From positions 1 to 24,669 of the forward strand of contig CAXPZW010000054.1 in NCBI GenBank assembly GCA_964221845.1: a stretch of DNA of 24,669 nucleotides, in the 5' to 3' direction. This stretch comes from CAXPZW01 sp964221845 (lineage in GTDB: Bacteria > Bacteroidota > Bacteroidia > Flavobacteriales_D > Sanyastnellaceae). Within the stretch, counting starts at the first letter, position 1. Each line of letters opens with the position of its first letter. The notes beneath the pieces were generated by a model that was not told the DNA's origin, ran no database searches, and was given only the letters and a program-made list of their open reading frames with translations. Below are positions 7,527 to 15,295 of the stretch, piece after piece. A program made the translations under genes and the position numbers.

Positions 7527-8140
7527 TGTCGGCCTCCGACACATACCGCACGCTTCAAGACACGTCAGAAAGCCTGTACAAGGTCAAAGGCAGCAAGCAC
7601 TTTGGCTACGCCATTCCGGTCTATTCCAAAGAAGAGATCAAGGAGCGGTTGGAAGAAATCCGCAAGATCCACCACGCCTCGCGCCATGTGTGTTATGCTT
7701 ACCGTTTGGGGCTGGACAAAAAAGTCTACCGCGCCAACGACGACGGAGAACCCTCCAACAGTGCTGGCAAACCCATCCTGGGCCAAATCCAGAGCTACGA
7801 CCTGACCAACGTGTTGATTGCGGTGGTGCGTTACTTCGGAGGCGTAAAACTGGGCGTAGGCGGGTTGATTGACGCTTACCGTACTTCGGCCAAAGAGGCC
7901 ATCGAAGCCGGCACCATCATCGAGCGCCAGGTGTGCCACCGCTACGCCATCACCTTCCCTTACCCGGCTATGTCTGGGGTCATGAAAATCCTCAAAGACC
8001 GCCAGCTGCCCCAGTATAACCAGCAATTCGAAATCACCTGCCGCCTGGAAACCGACGTACGCATAGACGACGCCGCGGCTGTTGAACAAGAACTGACCGA
8101 CGTGGACGGCGCCACCTTTCAGGTACTCTACACCGCGTAA
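7526..8140 (+). CDS. yigZ: YigZ/IMPACT family protein (UPF0029 + DUF1949)
   Basis: A 204-aa YigZ-family protein. The N-terminal UPF0029/IMPACT domain (about 10-125) shows HHASRHVCYAYRLG, the DDGEPSNSAGKPIL stretch (72-85) and the signature RYFGGVKLGVGGL (102-114). The C-terminal ~70 residues form the ferredoxin-like DUF1949 domain (YAITFPYPAMSGVMKIL onward). Eukaryotic IMPACT modulates the eIF2 kinase GCN2; the bacterial role is unresolved, although the fold suggests nucleic-acid binding. ATG 7526 is chosen because it overlaps the gldF stop and removes 20 residues unlike the family. Only 21 bp separate it from the glycosyltransferase, so it is part of the same cluster. The sequence is intact and of normal length. 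Confidence 0.93.
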   Translation: MSASDTYRTLQDTSESLYKVKGSKHFGYAIPVYSKEEIKERLEEIRKIHHASRHVCYAYRLGLDKKVYRANDDGEPSNSAGKPILGQIQSYDLTNVLIAVVRYFGGVKLGVGGLIDAYRTSAKEAIEAGTIIERQVCHRYAITFPYPAMSGVMKILKDRQLPQYNQQFEITCRLETDVRIDDAAAVEQELTDVDGATFQVLYTA

Positions 8141-8148
8141 GGTTTTGC

Positions 8149-8156
8149 TAATTTGA
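8149..8156 (+). promoter_or_regulatory. candidate -7 promoter element of the glycosyltransferase gene
   Basis: TAATTTGA resembles the Bacteroidetes -7 element and ends five bases before GTG 8162. Its placement argues that GTG 8162, not the TTG at 8153 that falls inside the element, is the start codon. Confidence 0.3.
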
Positions 8157-8161
8157 CCGCC

Positions 8162-9277
8162 GTGAGTCCCAAGCGCATTGCTCTGCTTTCCACCTTCCAC
8201 CCCTACCGCGGGGGCATCGCCCAATTTGGGGCGCGGCTCTACCGTGAATTGGAAGGCGCCGGACACGAGGTGCGGGCGTGGAACTTCAAACGCCAGTACC
8301 CTTCGGTGCTGTTCCCGGGCAAAACCCAGCTGGTGCCCGAGAGAGACCTGGCCGACGCCATCCCCAACGACCGCACCTTGGACAGCATTGGACCGCTCAG
8401 CTGGATCAAGACCGGCAACGCCATCCAGGCTTGGGAGCCCGATGTCCTGGTGATGAAATACTGGATGCCCTTTTTGGCACCGGCCTTGGGCACTGCTGCC
8501 CGCCGCGTGAAATCCGCCCGCAAGGTGGTCTCGCTCGACAACGTCACCCCGCACGAACCCCGTCCGGGGGACCGCCAGCTCAACCGCTATTTCCTGAATT
8601 CGTGCGATGCGTTTTTGGCCATGAGCCAGGCCGTTGCGGACGATGTCAAAGGCTTCCGACCCAACGCGCCACTGGAAGTCCAGCCCCACCCGGTGTACGA
8701 CCACTTTGCGCCGGCCCCTTCCAAAGCAGCAGCCTGCCAGCAATTGGGTTTGGACCCCGAGCTGCCGGTGTTCTTGTTCTTTGGGTTCATCCGCGACTAC
8801 AAGGGACTGGATGTGCTGCTAGAGGCCACCGCGCAACTGGAGCGTCCTGTTCAGGTACTCATAGCCGGCGAAGCCTATGGCGCCTTTGACCGCTACCAAG
8901 CGCTCATCGACGCACATCCGCACAAGGCGCACATCCACCTGCACAGCCGCTACATCGCAGACGCAGAGGTGCCTCCCTTCTTTGGCGCTGCGGATGCGTG
9001 TGTGCTGCCCTACCGCAGTGCCACCCAAAGCGGCATTGCGGCCATTGCGCTGCAACTGGGTACGCCCATGATCTCCACCCGTGTTGGCGGTTTGCATGAG
9101 TACATCGCCGACGGTGTGGACGGCATGCTGGTCCCCGCGGCCGACCCGGGCGCTTTGGCAGGCGCTATGCGCACCTACTTGGACCAAGAGCTGTCTGCTT
9201 CCTTCCGCGAGGCGTTGGTAGCCAAACGCGAAGCCTTTTCGTGGCGCGCGTACTGCGACCGTCTCCTTTCCCTTTAA
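8162..9277 (+). CDS. GT4-family glycosyltransferase
   Basis: A ~371-aa GT-B fold glycosyltransferase of the GT4 (Glycos_transf_1) type, which would transfer a sugar from a nucleotide sugar to a glycan or lipid acceptor at the cytoplasmic face; donor and acceptor are unknown. The N-terminal Rossmann half opens KRIALLSTFHPYRGGIAQFG with the Gly-rich loop. The C-terminal half begins near PVFLFFGFIRDYKGLDVLLEA and ends with LPYRSATQSGIAAIALQLG, then TPMISTRVGGLHEYIADGVDG. The usual EX7E glutamates are absent at the expected places; a recognised GT4 subset with the PYRSATQSG motif shares this, so I do not read it as inactivation. GTG 8162 is chosen over TTG 8153 from the promoter-like sequence. 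It is the last gene of the + cluster, with a terminator just after. Confidence 0.88.
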   Translation: MSPKRIALLSTFHPYRGGIAQFGARLYRELEGAGHEVRAWNFKRQYPSVLFPGKTQLVPERDLADAIPNDRTLDSIGPLSWIKTGNAIQAWEPDVLVMKYWMPFLAPALGTAARRVKSARKVVSLDNVTPHEPRPGDRQLNRYFLNSCDAFLAMSQAVADDVKGFRPNAPLEVQPHPVYDHFAPAPSKAAACQQLGLDPELPVFLFFGFIRDYKGLDVLLEATAQLERPVQVLIAGEAYGAFDRYQALIDAHPHKAHIHLHSRYIADAEVPPFFGAADACVLPYRSATQSGIAAIALQLGTPMISTRVGGLHEYIADGVDGMLVPAADPGALAGAMRTYLDQELSASFREALVAKREAFSWRAYCDRLLSL

Positions 9278-9282
9278 CGCAT

Positions 9283-9317
9283 AAAAAAAAGCCCTGCTGG
9301 CGAACCAACAGGGCTTT
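9283..9317 (-). terminator. Intrinsic terminator, shared by convergent genes
   Basis: The stem AAAGCCCTGCTGG pairs with CCAACAGGGCTTT around a CGAA loop (one C-A mismatch). Read on the minus strand, the hairpin is followed by eight T, the classic layout for the large secreted protein gene ending at 9343. On the plus strand the arm ends with TTT, so it probably also stops transcripts from the glycosyltransferase, whose stop is six bases away. It is the clearest terminator in the window. Confidence 0.9.
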
Positions 9318-9342
9318 CGTGTAAGCTGTATTTCCGTTCGGC

Positions 9343-12165
9343 TTAGCGCACTGCCAGTTGGCGGGTTGCGCGGGCGCCGTTCAGTTCAAAAGTCACGGTG
9401 TACACGCCGGTAGCCACGTTCGACAGGTCCAGCTGGAGTTGCTGGGTACCGGTGGTTACGTTGCGCTGCTCGGTGCGTACCGCTCGGCCAGCAGCATCAC
9501 GCAGGATGATGTCCAGCTCACCGTTCACCAGCGACGAGATCGACAGGGTCACCTGGTCGTTGGTGGGGTTGGGGTACATTTCCAGGTCGGTGGTGCCGGC
9601 CAGGTCCTCTACGCTGAGTACAGTGGCAAGCACTTCGATGCGCTCGCTTGGGCAAATGATGGCCGGCGAGTTGATGCTCCAGTCGTAGAAGAAGTACCAG
9701 TAGTTGTTCCAGTTGTTCGAGGTCACGCTGGTTCCGGTGATAGAAGCCAAACCGTTCAGGTCGTACGGGAACGGGAGGTCGTCTTCCGACTGGTCGCGCC
9801 ACAGTTGTGGATCGTCGTCGAGGCTGCGCAGGCCGTAGTTCTCACCGGCTGGCACTTCGAAGTTCAGTTCCACTACCTGCTCTCCTTCCTCCAGCATGAA
9901 GGTGCCTTGAGCAATCAGGGTGCCTGAACCGTCGATCACACCAATCTCGCGCTCACCTGCTTCGCCGGCGTACACTTTCACAGACTCGATCACGATGTCG
10001 GCCACCGCGTCGAAGGTCAAGTAGTAGTTGCTGTTGAAGTGGTACTGGCCGCTTTCGGTGTTCTCCTCGAGGCCGCCTTGGGCTTCGCCGCCGCCGATCA
10101 CGGTAGCGTCTTCTACCCAAATGGAAGTGGTTTCGTTGAAGGTCGCGGTGTATTCGGCGCCTTGGTAGAGGGCGTCAGTAGCGTCTTCAGAATCGTACCA
10201 GAACAGGTTCTCACTGGTACCGATGAAGGTACCTTCTCCCGGAGTGTCGAGCACAATGTCGTCAATCACTGGAGTAGGAGCTGCTTCGTAAACGGTCACG
10301 ATGATGGGCTCCGAAGAAATAGGCTCGTTGCACTCACCAGTAATTTGAACAGTGTAGTCGCCCGACTCGGTGACCACAATGTCTTGCGTATCCTGACCGC
10401 TGCTCCAGTCGTAGCTGGCTGCATCCGAAGCGCTGAGGACAATGTTCTCGCCTTCGCAGAATTCGGTTTCGCCAATCACGGTGATGGTGGGTACCGATGG
10501 GGTCAGTACGGTTACGGTAACGGTCGCAGAAGCTGCGCTGCAGCCTTCGGCGTCGTAAGCCACAACGGTGTAGTTGCCGTTCTCACCTACAGTCAGGGTT
10601 TGACCGGTTTGGCCGTTGCTCCACACGTAGCTGTAACCCATGGGGGCGGTCAGGTCTACGGTTTCGCCTGGGCAGATGGTCAGGTCGCCTGAAGCTGAAA
10701 TGGCGATGTCTACGAGGTCGCAATCGGTCTCGTCGATTTCGTGGTAGGTGTTGATCGAAGGGTCCTCGATCACGGTGGTCTCGCCGCTTGGCCAGAATAT
10801 CACTACGCTGTCTACGCTCTCGTTGTCGCCGAGGCCAAAGTGCATAGTATGCGAGTTGGTGATGCCGTAAGACTCACCTGAACGCACCTCGCGGATTTGA
10901 ACACCAAAGTCGCCTTGGATCTGGACCAGCGCGCCAATGGCATTGATGTTGGACATCACACCGTTCAGGTCGAAGGCGATCCAGTTGTTGTCGTTGCCGT
11001 CGTTCATCCACAGGCGGTCTGGGTTGCCGTAGTCGGGGTTCACGTAGCCGTTGCCGTAAGAAGCGTAGAGGTCGAGGTGGCCGTCTTTGTTGAGGTCACC
11101 TACCGAGAGTGAGTGCATGGTGTCGTCGCCTGGGAAGGTGCCGGGCATTTCGGTGAAGGTGCCGTCGCCGTTGCCTTTGTAGTACGCGTGCAGGCCACCT
11201 GAGTACACCAGATCCACGAAACCGTCGTTGTCGAAGTCGGCCATTTTCGCTTGGAGGTAGAAACCGCCTACTGCGATGCCTGAACCTTCGGTGATGTCGG
11301 CGAAGTTACCCGCACCGTCGTTCTCGAGGATCATGGCGGTGTTCGAGTGGTTGGTCAGGTAGAGGTCGAAATCGCCGTCGTTGTCGATATCGGCAAAGTC
11401 AGAGGTCCACGACTGCTCGTACACGATCATGCCGCGCGACTCGGTGGAGTTCGAGTAGTTGCCGCTGCCGTCGTTTTCGAACAGGGCGTTGATGCGGCGC
11501 ATATCCATCGGATCGGTCACGCCTTGGCGGCACTTGGCGATGTAAAGGTCGATGTCACCGTCGCGGTCAAAGTCGGTCCACACCGAGCCGTAGTTCCCCG
11601 AGTTGTCCGATACCGGCGTGGTGGTCATGTCGATCATGCTGTTCTCTGGGGTGAGGGCACCGGTGCCGTCGTTGGTCCAGATGCGGCTCTCGGCGTCATC
11701 GTGACAACCGAAGGCGTCGAGCCAACCGTCGTTGTTGATGTCTGCCAGGTTGGCGCCTTGCATAAACATGCTGCCTTCTTCGAGGGCGAGCAGCTCGCTG
11801 GAGCCGTCTTCGTGGCACATCAGCACGTGGGTGCCGTCGTAAGCGCCGCCTGAGAACACGTCACCGTGGCCATCGTTGTCGATGTCGGCCACAGCCATGC
11901 CCCATTGGTTCGAACCCGATACAGCTCCGAACTCAGTGGCGCTGAATGAGCCGTCGGCTTGTTGGTAGATCACGCGGATGGTGGTGGACTCGTCGAGCAC
12001 AACGATGTCGTCGTATCCGTCTTGGTTCATGTCACAGACCCCAACACATCCACCCGAGTAAAAGGTGCCGGGGAGGTTGGAAGACATGTCTGAAAAGGTT
12101 TGGCCGATTAGTGCTGCGGGGAGACACAACACACATCCGATCAGCAGGGTAGCGATCGATTTCAT
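9343..12165 (-). CDS. Secreted VCBS/FG-GAP repeat protein with ASPIC/UnbV domain and T9SS type A signal
   Basis: A 940-aa exported protein. The frame is open to 12354, but ATG 12165 begins a clean signal peptide (MKSIATLLIGCVLCLPAALIG). Seven calcium-type DxNxDG loops start near residues 45, 94, 142, 198, 259, 310 and 357, marking FG-GAP/VCBS blades of a beta-propeller. Residues ~405-480 match the ASPIC/UnbV module (GALVQIQGDFGVQIREVRSG, MHFGLGD, VIFWPSGETTVI). Ig/PKD-like units with the ICPGETVDLTAP and YVWSNGQTGQTL pattern follow, then a less recognisable beta-rich stretch. The last ~80 residues (MYPNPTNDQVTLS to the C-terminus, with GVYTVTFELNG) are a type A sorting domain for the type IX secretion system. 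Likely a calcium-stabilised cell-surface or released protein, perhaps adhesive; no catalytic residues recognised. Confidence 0.92.
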   Translation of the reverse strand: MKSIATLLIGCVLCLPAALIGQTFSDMSSNLPGTFYSGGCVGVCDMNQDGYDDIVVLDESTTIRVIYQQADGSFSATEFGAVSGSNQWGMAVADIDNDGHGDVFSGGAYDGTHVLMCHEDGSSELLALEEGSMFMQGANLADINNDGWLDAFGCHDDAESRIWTNDGTGALTPENSMIDMTTTPVSDNSGNYGSVWTDFDRDGDIDLYIAKCRQGVTDPMDMRRINALFENDGSGNYSNSTESRGMIVYEQSWTSDFADIDNDGDFDLYLTNHSNTAMILENDGAGNFADITEGSGIAVGGFYLQAKMADFDNDGFVDLVYSGGLHAYYKGNGDGTFTEMPGTFPGDDTMHSLSVGDLNKDGHLDLYASYGNGYVNPDYGNPDRLWMNDGNDNNWIAFDLNGVMSNINAIGALVQIQGDFGVQIREVRSGESYGITNSHTMHFGLGDNESVDSVVIFWPSGETTVIEDPSINTYHEIDETDCDLVDIAISASGDLTICPGETVDLTAPMGYSYVWSNGQTGQTLTVGENGNYTVVAYDAEGCSAASATVTVTVLTPSVPTITVIGETEFCEGENIVLSASDAASYDWSSGQDTQDIVVTESGDYTVQITGECNEPISSEPIIVTVYEAAPTPVIDDIVLDTPGEGTFIGTSENLFWYDSEDATDALYQGAEYTATFNETTSIWVEDATVIGGGEAQGGLEENTESGQYHFNSNYYLTFDAVADIVIESVKVYAGEAGEREIGVIDGSGTLIAQGTFMLEEGEQVVELNFEVPAGENYGLRSLDDDPQLWRDQSEDDLPFPYDLNGLASITGTSVTSNNWNNYWYFFYDWSINSPAIICPSERIEVLATVLSVEDLAGTTDLEMYPNPTNDQVTLSISSLVNGELDIILRDAAGRAVRTEQRNVTTGTQQLQLDLSNVATGVYTVTFELNGARATRQLAVR

Positions 12166-12224
12166 AAGCGCTCTGGTTGGTTTAAAATTTTCGTTCACAG
12201 GATTGCGCACTTCGCGCGCGGGGT

Positions 12225-12260
12225 ACAAGTTACGACATGTGTGACGGTTGTGAATCACAA
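12225..12260 (-). promoter_or_regulatory. Candidate promoter and operator of the VCBS protein gene
   Basis: On the minus strand TAACTTGT (12232 down to 12225) resembles a -7 element, 59 nt before the ATG at 12165. The perfect palindrome TTGTGA-A-TCACAA (12248-12260) lies 15 bp upstream of it, about where a -33 box or a regulator would sit. Half-sites resemble CRP/FNR half-sites, but the one-base spacer does not match either consensus. The rest of the 220-bp spacer holds no gene I can support. Confidence 0.3.
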
Positions 12261-12385
12261 AAAGTGACAGAACCGTTGCAATGTTTGGAGTGCAACCGTA
12301 GGACGGCCCGCCATGTTCACTGCTGTAGACCACATGTGGCCCTTGTTTGACCAAAAGACCCAGGCACGGGTCAAACGTCCAAACC

Positions 12386-13816
12386 TCAGTCCATTACGGT
12401 GGGGTTCAGCTTGGCGCTGTCCCCTCCGATCAAAATAGGCTTATCGTTGATGCGCCCCTCTTCGGGTGCGTTCTCGAGCTTGAGTACGCCGCGAGGACAC
12501 ACCGCCGAGCAGATGCCACACCCCACACAGGAAGCGCGTACAATGTTTTGCCCGCGTTGCGCGTACCAGCGCACATCGATGCCTTGCTCGCAGTAAGTGC
12601 TGCAGTTGCCGCACGAGATGCATTGCCCCCCATTGGTGGTGATGCGGAAGCGCGACTTGAAGCGTTGGATCAGGCCCATGTAACCGGCCATCGGACACCC
12701 AAAGCGGCACCACACCCGGTTGCCGAGCAGCGGGTAAAAGCCCACGCCAATCACCCCGGAGAACATGGCTCCAATCAGGAACCCGTAGGGCTTCTCGAAA
12801 TTCTTGTAGATGCCGATGCCGAAGACCTTTCCCGTCTCGGCCACGTAGCCGTAGATGGAAGCCGCCGTGGCCAAGAACACAAACACCATTACCCCGTGGA
12901 TCAACCAGCGCTCCAGCTTCCACGAAGAGAGTTTCTTGCTGGAAAGGTGACGGTAAGGATCTCCAGCGGTCTCGGCCAATCCGCCGCAACCGCACACCCA
13001 GGAGCAGTACCAGCGCTTGCCCACCAAGTAGGTCAGCACCGGAGTCACAATCAGGAACATGGCAATCCCCCAGTACAAAAACAGCTTGCCCACCGGTTGG
13101 TAAGCGGACTTCTGAAAGCCCTCCAGCTGCCACTTCTGGAAGAAATCGTAGTCCAGCGGCCAGGTGTTCTTCAGATCGGTGTTGTAGTAGCCGATGTAGT
13201 TGCCGTTGGCGTCTACCGCATCGTTGTAATTCAACCCGGCGAGGATCTCGGGGATCAGGTAGGCCAAGAATAGTTGGGACACCATCACCACAATGGTGCG
13301 GATGAGTTGGTAGCGGTTGTGGCGGTACTTGAAAATGAATTTGGTGCCGAGCGCCAAGATCGCCACGGTATACAGCGTGCCGTACACAAACCACTGGCTG
13401 GCAGGCTTGCCCTTGAACGCCATGGAAAGGGGATCAAACAGGCGAACCAAGCCGCTGTTGGTGCTTCCGCGGTATCCCAAGGTCTCCGGGAACCAATACA
13501 GACACACGTAAAAGCCTGTCAACAAGATGCCCGCAAACCAGCCCCACAACCCGCGGTTGGTGAAGCTGTCAAACCACACGTGGTGGTTCTTGATGCCCAA
13601 AGGCAGGCCTTTGTACTTGGCCCGGGTCACCATAAAGGTGCCTGCAAAGATGCTGACGATGCTCACCACAAGTACGGGCAGCGCCGGCAGGTCAATCCCT
13701 GCCCATGCGATCAACAACAGCAAAACGCCGAGGGCCGCAACGCCCATGCCTGCTTTTTGAAGTCCCGACGCTCCGGTAGGATGCGGGTTAGAAATGGAAA
13801 GACTGGGCTGGCTCAT
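12386..13816 (-). CDS. NapH/CcoG-like membrane polyferredoxin (4Fe-4S binding protein)
   Basis: A 476-aa integral membrane iron-sulfur protein. Hydrophobic spans occur near residues 27-62, 90-110, 143-162, 170-195, 245-266, 305-325 and 345-365. Two Cys motifs at membrane borders, WYCSWVCGCGG (C271, C275, C277) and VWCRFGCPM (C370, C374), are typical of NapH/NosR/CcoG relatives. The C-terminal part has two complete 4Fe-4S sites: C399-x2-C402-x2-C405-x3-C409 and C430-x2-C433-x2-C436-x3-C440-P. The ATG lies inside the stop of the preceding oxidoreductase gene (ATGA, 4-bp overlap), so the two products are made together. The expected role is electron transfer between the cytoplasmic flavoprotein and a quinone or an outside acceptor; the acceptor is not encoded here. 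It is not a standard NapH, which is shorter. Confidence 0.85.
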   Translation of the reverse strand: MSQPSLSISNPHPTGASGLQKAGMGVAALGVLLLLIAWAGIDLPALPVLVVSIVSIFAGTFMVTRAKYKGLPLGIKNHHVWFDSFTNRGLWGWFAGILLTGFYVCLYWFPETLGYRGSTNSGLVRLFDPLSMAFKGKPASQWFVYGTLYTVAILALGTKFIFKYRHNRYQLIRTIVVMVSQLFLAYLIPEILAGLNYNDAVDANGNYIGYYNTDLKNTWPLDYDFFQKWQLEGFQKSAYQPVGKLFLYWGIAMFLIVTPVLTYLVGKRWYCSWVCGCGGLAETAGDPYRHLSSKKLSSWKLERWLIHGVMVFVFLATAASIYGYVAETGKVFGIGIYKNFEKPYGFLIGAMFSGVIGVGFYPLLGNRVWCRFGCPMAGYMGLIQRFKSRFRITTNGGQCISCGNCSTYCEQGIDVRWYAQRGQNIVRASCVGCGICSAVCPRGVLKLENAPEEGRINDKPILIGGDSAKLNPTVMD

Positions 13817-15171
13817 GTCAGGCTAAAAATGCGTTTCCAACCGCGCTTGGCCGGCACGAGTTGTGTGCCGTTCTCAGCGTTGAATTTCTCGAGGATGGCC
13901 CCCTCGTGTGGGCGGTAGAATTCGGGGTCGAAGTTCGCGTCCTTGAGGTGGGTGAGCACATAGGCAACATCCCTTCCTTCACGCAACCAACGGTCAAACA
14001 ATTCGTGACGCATTCGGATTCCGAAAGTGTTGATTCCCAGAAATTTATTATCCGATGCGTCAAATATCACTTTAACACAAATCAATCCTCCTTCGTGCTC
14101 CCAGTAAAAGTCCTTTTGACCTTCAGGGAGGTGGGCTGGAACCGTACCATAGGTCTGGTATTCGACGTCAAAAAACTTGGCGCTATTGAACCAGGGCCCG
14201 GGGTCGTATTCGCGGTTGCCACCGGTGATGTTTTCGGCGGTCACCTCCCCCATCATGCGGCCGGTGTACCACACTTGCTCGATGGGTCGACGGCCAGGAA
14301 CCGGGTCGCGGAACTGGGCACAATCACCCACGGCATACACGCCCGGTGTTCCGGTTTCCAGTTTGCGATTCACCAAGATGCCCCGGTCGATTTCGATGCC
14401 GCTGTCGCGCAAGAAATCGATGTTGGGTCGCACCCCTGCGGTGAGGCCCACCAGCTCGCACGGGATTTCCTCCCCGGTGCTGGTGATGATGCTTTTGACC
14501 CGGCCGGCTTCTCCGGGCAGGATCTCTTTGAGTTCGGTGCCAAAACGTAGGTCTACGTGGTGGTCGCGCATGTGACGGGCCACGAGGTTGCCTTCTTCTT
14601 CGGGTAACACATTGCCCCAGAAACGGTCTTCGCGCACCAAGAAGGTCACTTCAATGCCGCGGGTAAGCAGCATCTCGGCCAGCTCCACGCCAATCAGCCC
14701 TCCCCCAACAATAACAGCACGCTTGACCTTGCGCTCTTCGGGCTTGGCCTTGGGCGGATGGGTGTTGGCTTCCAGCAATTGCAGGTCTTGGTAACTGTAG
14801 AGTCCTTGAACGCCATCTAGGTCCTGCCCTGGCCAACCAAAGCGGTTGGGTTCGGAGCCGGTGGCCAGCACCAACACATCGTAGCCCTGCACCCGGCCGT
14901 CGCGCAGCTGGAGCTTTTTGGCTTCGGTATCCACGCTTTGGACGTATTCCTGGATGAGTTCGATGCGGTTCTTTTCCCAAAACCAGTCCTCGTAGGGCTG
15001 GGTGTGCTCAAACTGCATGTGGCCCATGTACACATACATGAGCGCAGTGCGCGAGAAGAAGTACGGAGTCTCGGCAGAGATCAACACGATCCGGTCGTCG
15101 GACCGCTTGCGGATGTGCCGCGCGGTGGTGACGCCAGAGATGCCGTTGCCGATGATGACGATTTTACGCAT
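13813..15171 (-). CDS. NAD(P)H-dependent FAD oxidoreductase (pyridine nucleotide-disulfide family)
   Basis: A 452-aa two-dinucleotide-domain flavoprotein. FAD binding is shown by KIVIIGNGISGVTTARHI at the N-terminus, by the ATGSEPNRF turn near 105 and by VYAVGDCAQF near 278. NAD(P)H binding is shown by AVIVGGGLIGVELAEML near 152. A ~110-residue C-terminal domain follows, with DFYWEHEGGLICVKVIFD. It lacks the redox-active CxxxxC of disulfide reductases, so it resembles NADH oxidase, nitrite-reductase or ferredoxin-reductase-like members. ATG 15171 gives the standard N-terminus; ATG 15180 would add three residues. A TATGTTTA element lies at 15196-15203. Its stop overlaps the ATG of the polyferredoxin gene by 4 bp, so it probably passes electrons from NAD(P)H to that protein. 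15172-15295 has no other gene. Confidence 0.88.
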   Translation of the reverse strand: MRKIVIIGNGISGVTTARHIRKRSDDRIVLISAETPYFFSRTALMYVYMGHMQFEHTQPYEDWFWEKNRIELIQEYVQSVDTEAKKLQLRDGRVQGYDVLVLATGSEPNRFGWPGQDLDGVQGLYSYQDLQLLEANTHPPKAKPEERKVKRAVIVGGGLIGVELAEMLLTRGIEVTFLVREDRFWGNVLPEEEGNLVARHMRDHHVDLRFGTELKEILPGEAGRVKSIITSTGEEIPCELVGLTAGVRPNIDFLRDSGIEIDRGILVNRKLETGTPGVYAVGDCAQFRDPVPGRRPIEQVWYTGRMMGEVTAENITGGNREYDPGPWFNSAKFFDVEYQTYGTVPAHLPEGQKDFYWEHEGGLICVKVIFDASDNKFLGINTFGIRMRHELFDRWLREGRDVAYVLTHLKDANFDPEFYRPHEGAILEKFNAENGTQLVPAKRGWKRIFSLT

Positions 15172-15295
15172 AGGGAGCATTCAAAGTGCTGGGACTAAAC
15201 ATACACGCGCATGCTTGGAAGCCCGTAACGATACCTTCACGAAAGGTGGGATTTTTTTTGGCGGGATGCTCCACCCAATGCGTTGGATGGCAGGC

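Noticed and set aside
7565..8743. Long minus-strand open frame (392 codons) opposite yigZ and the glycosyltransferase.
   Set aside because: Antisense shadow caused by strong GC bias at third codon positions; the translation lacks domains, and both plus-strand genes are well-conserved families.
11000..12100. Regularly recurring short similar DNA segments that could be mistaken for a repeat array or CRISPR.
   Set aside because: They are the codons for calcium-binding DxDxDG loops of the VCBS/FG-GAP repeats, irregularly spaced and in frame; no constant repeat with unique spacers exists.
12347..13273. 308-codon plus-strand open frame opposite the polyferredoxin gene.
   Set aside because: The minus strand encodes two perfect 4Fe-4S motifs and membrane spans; the plus frame is a compositional shadow.
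15226..15260. Inverted repeat ACCTT-CACGA-AAGGT followed by eight T on the plus strand, a terminator-like element.
   Set aside because: The stem is only 5 bp, and no plus-strand gene lies upstream to terminate; on the minus strand the T-run becomes an A-run before the stem.
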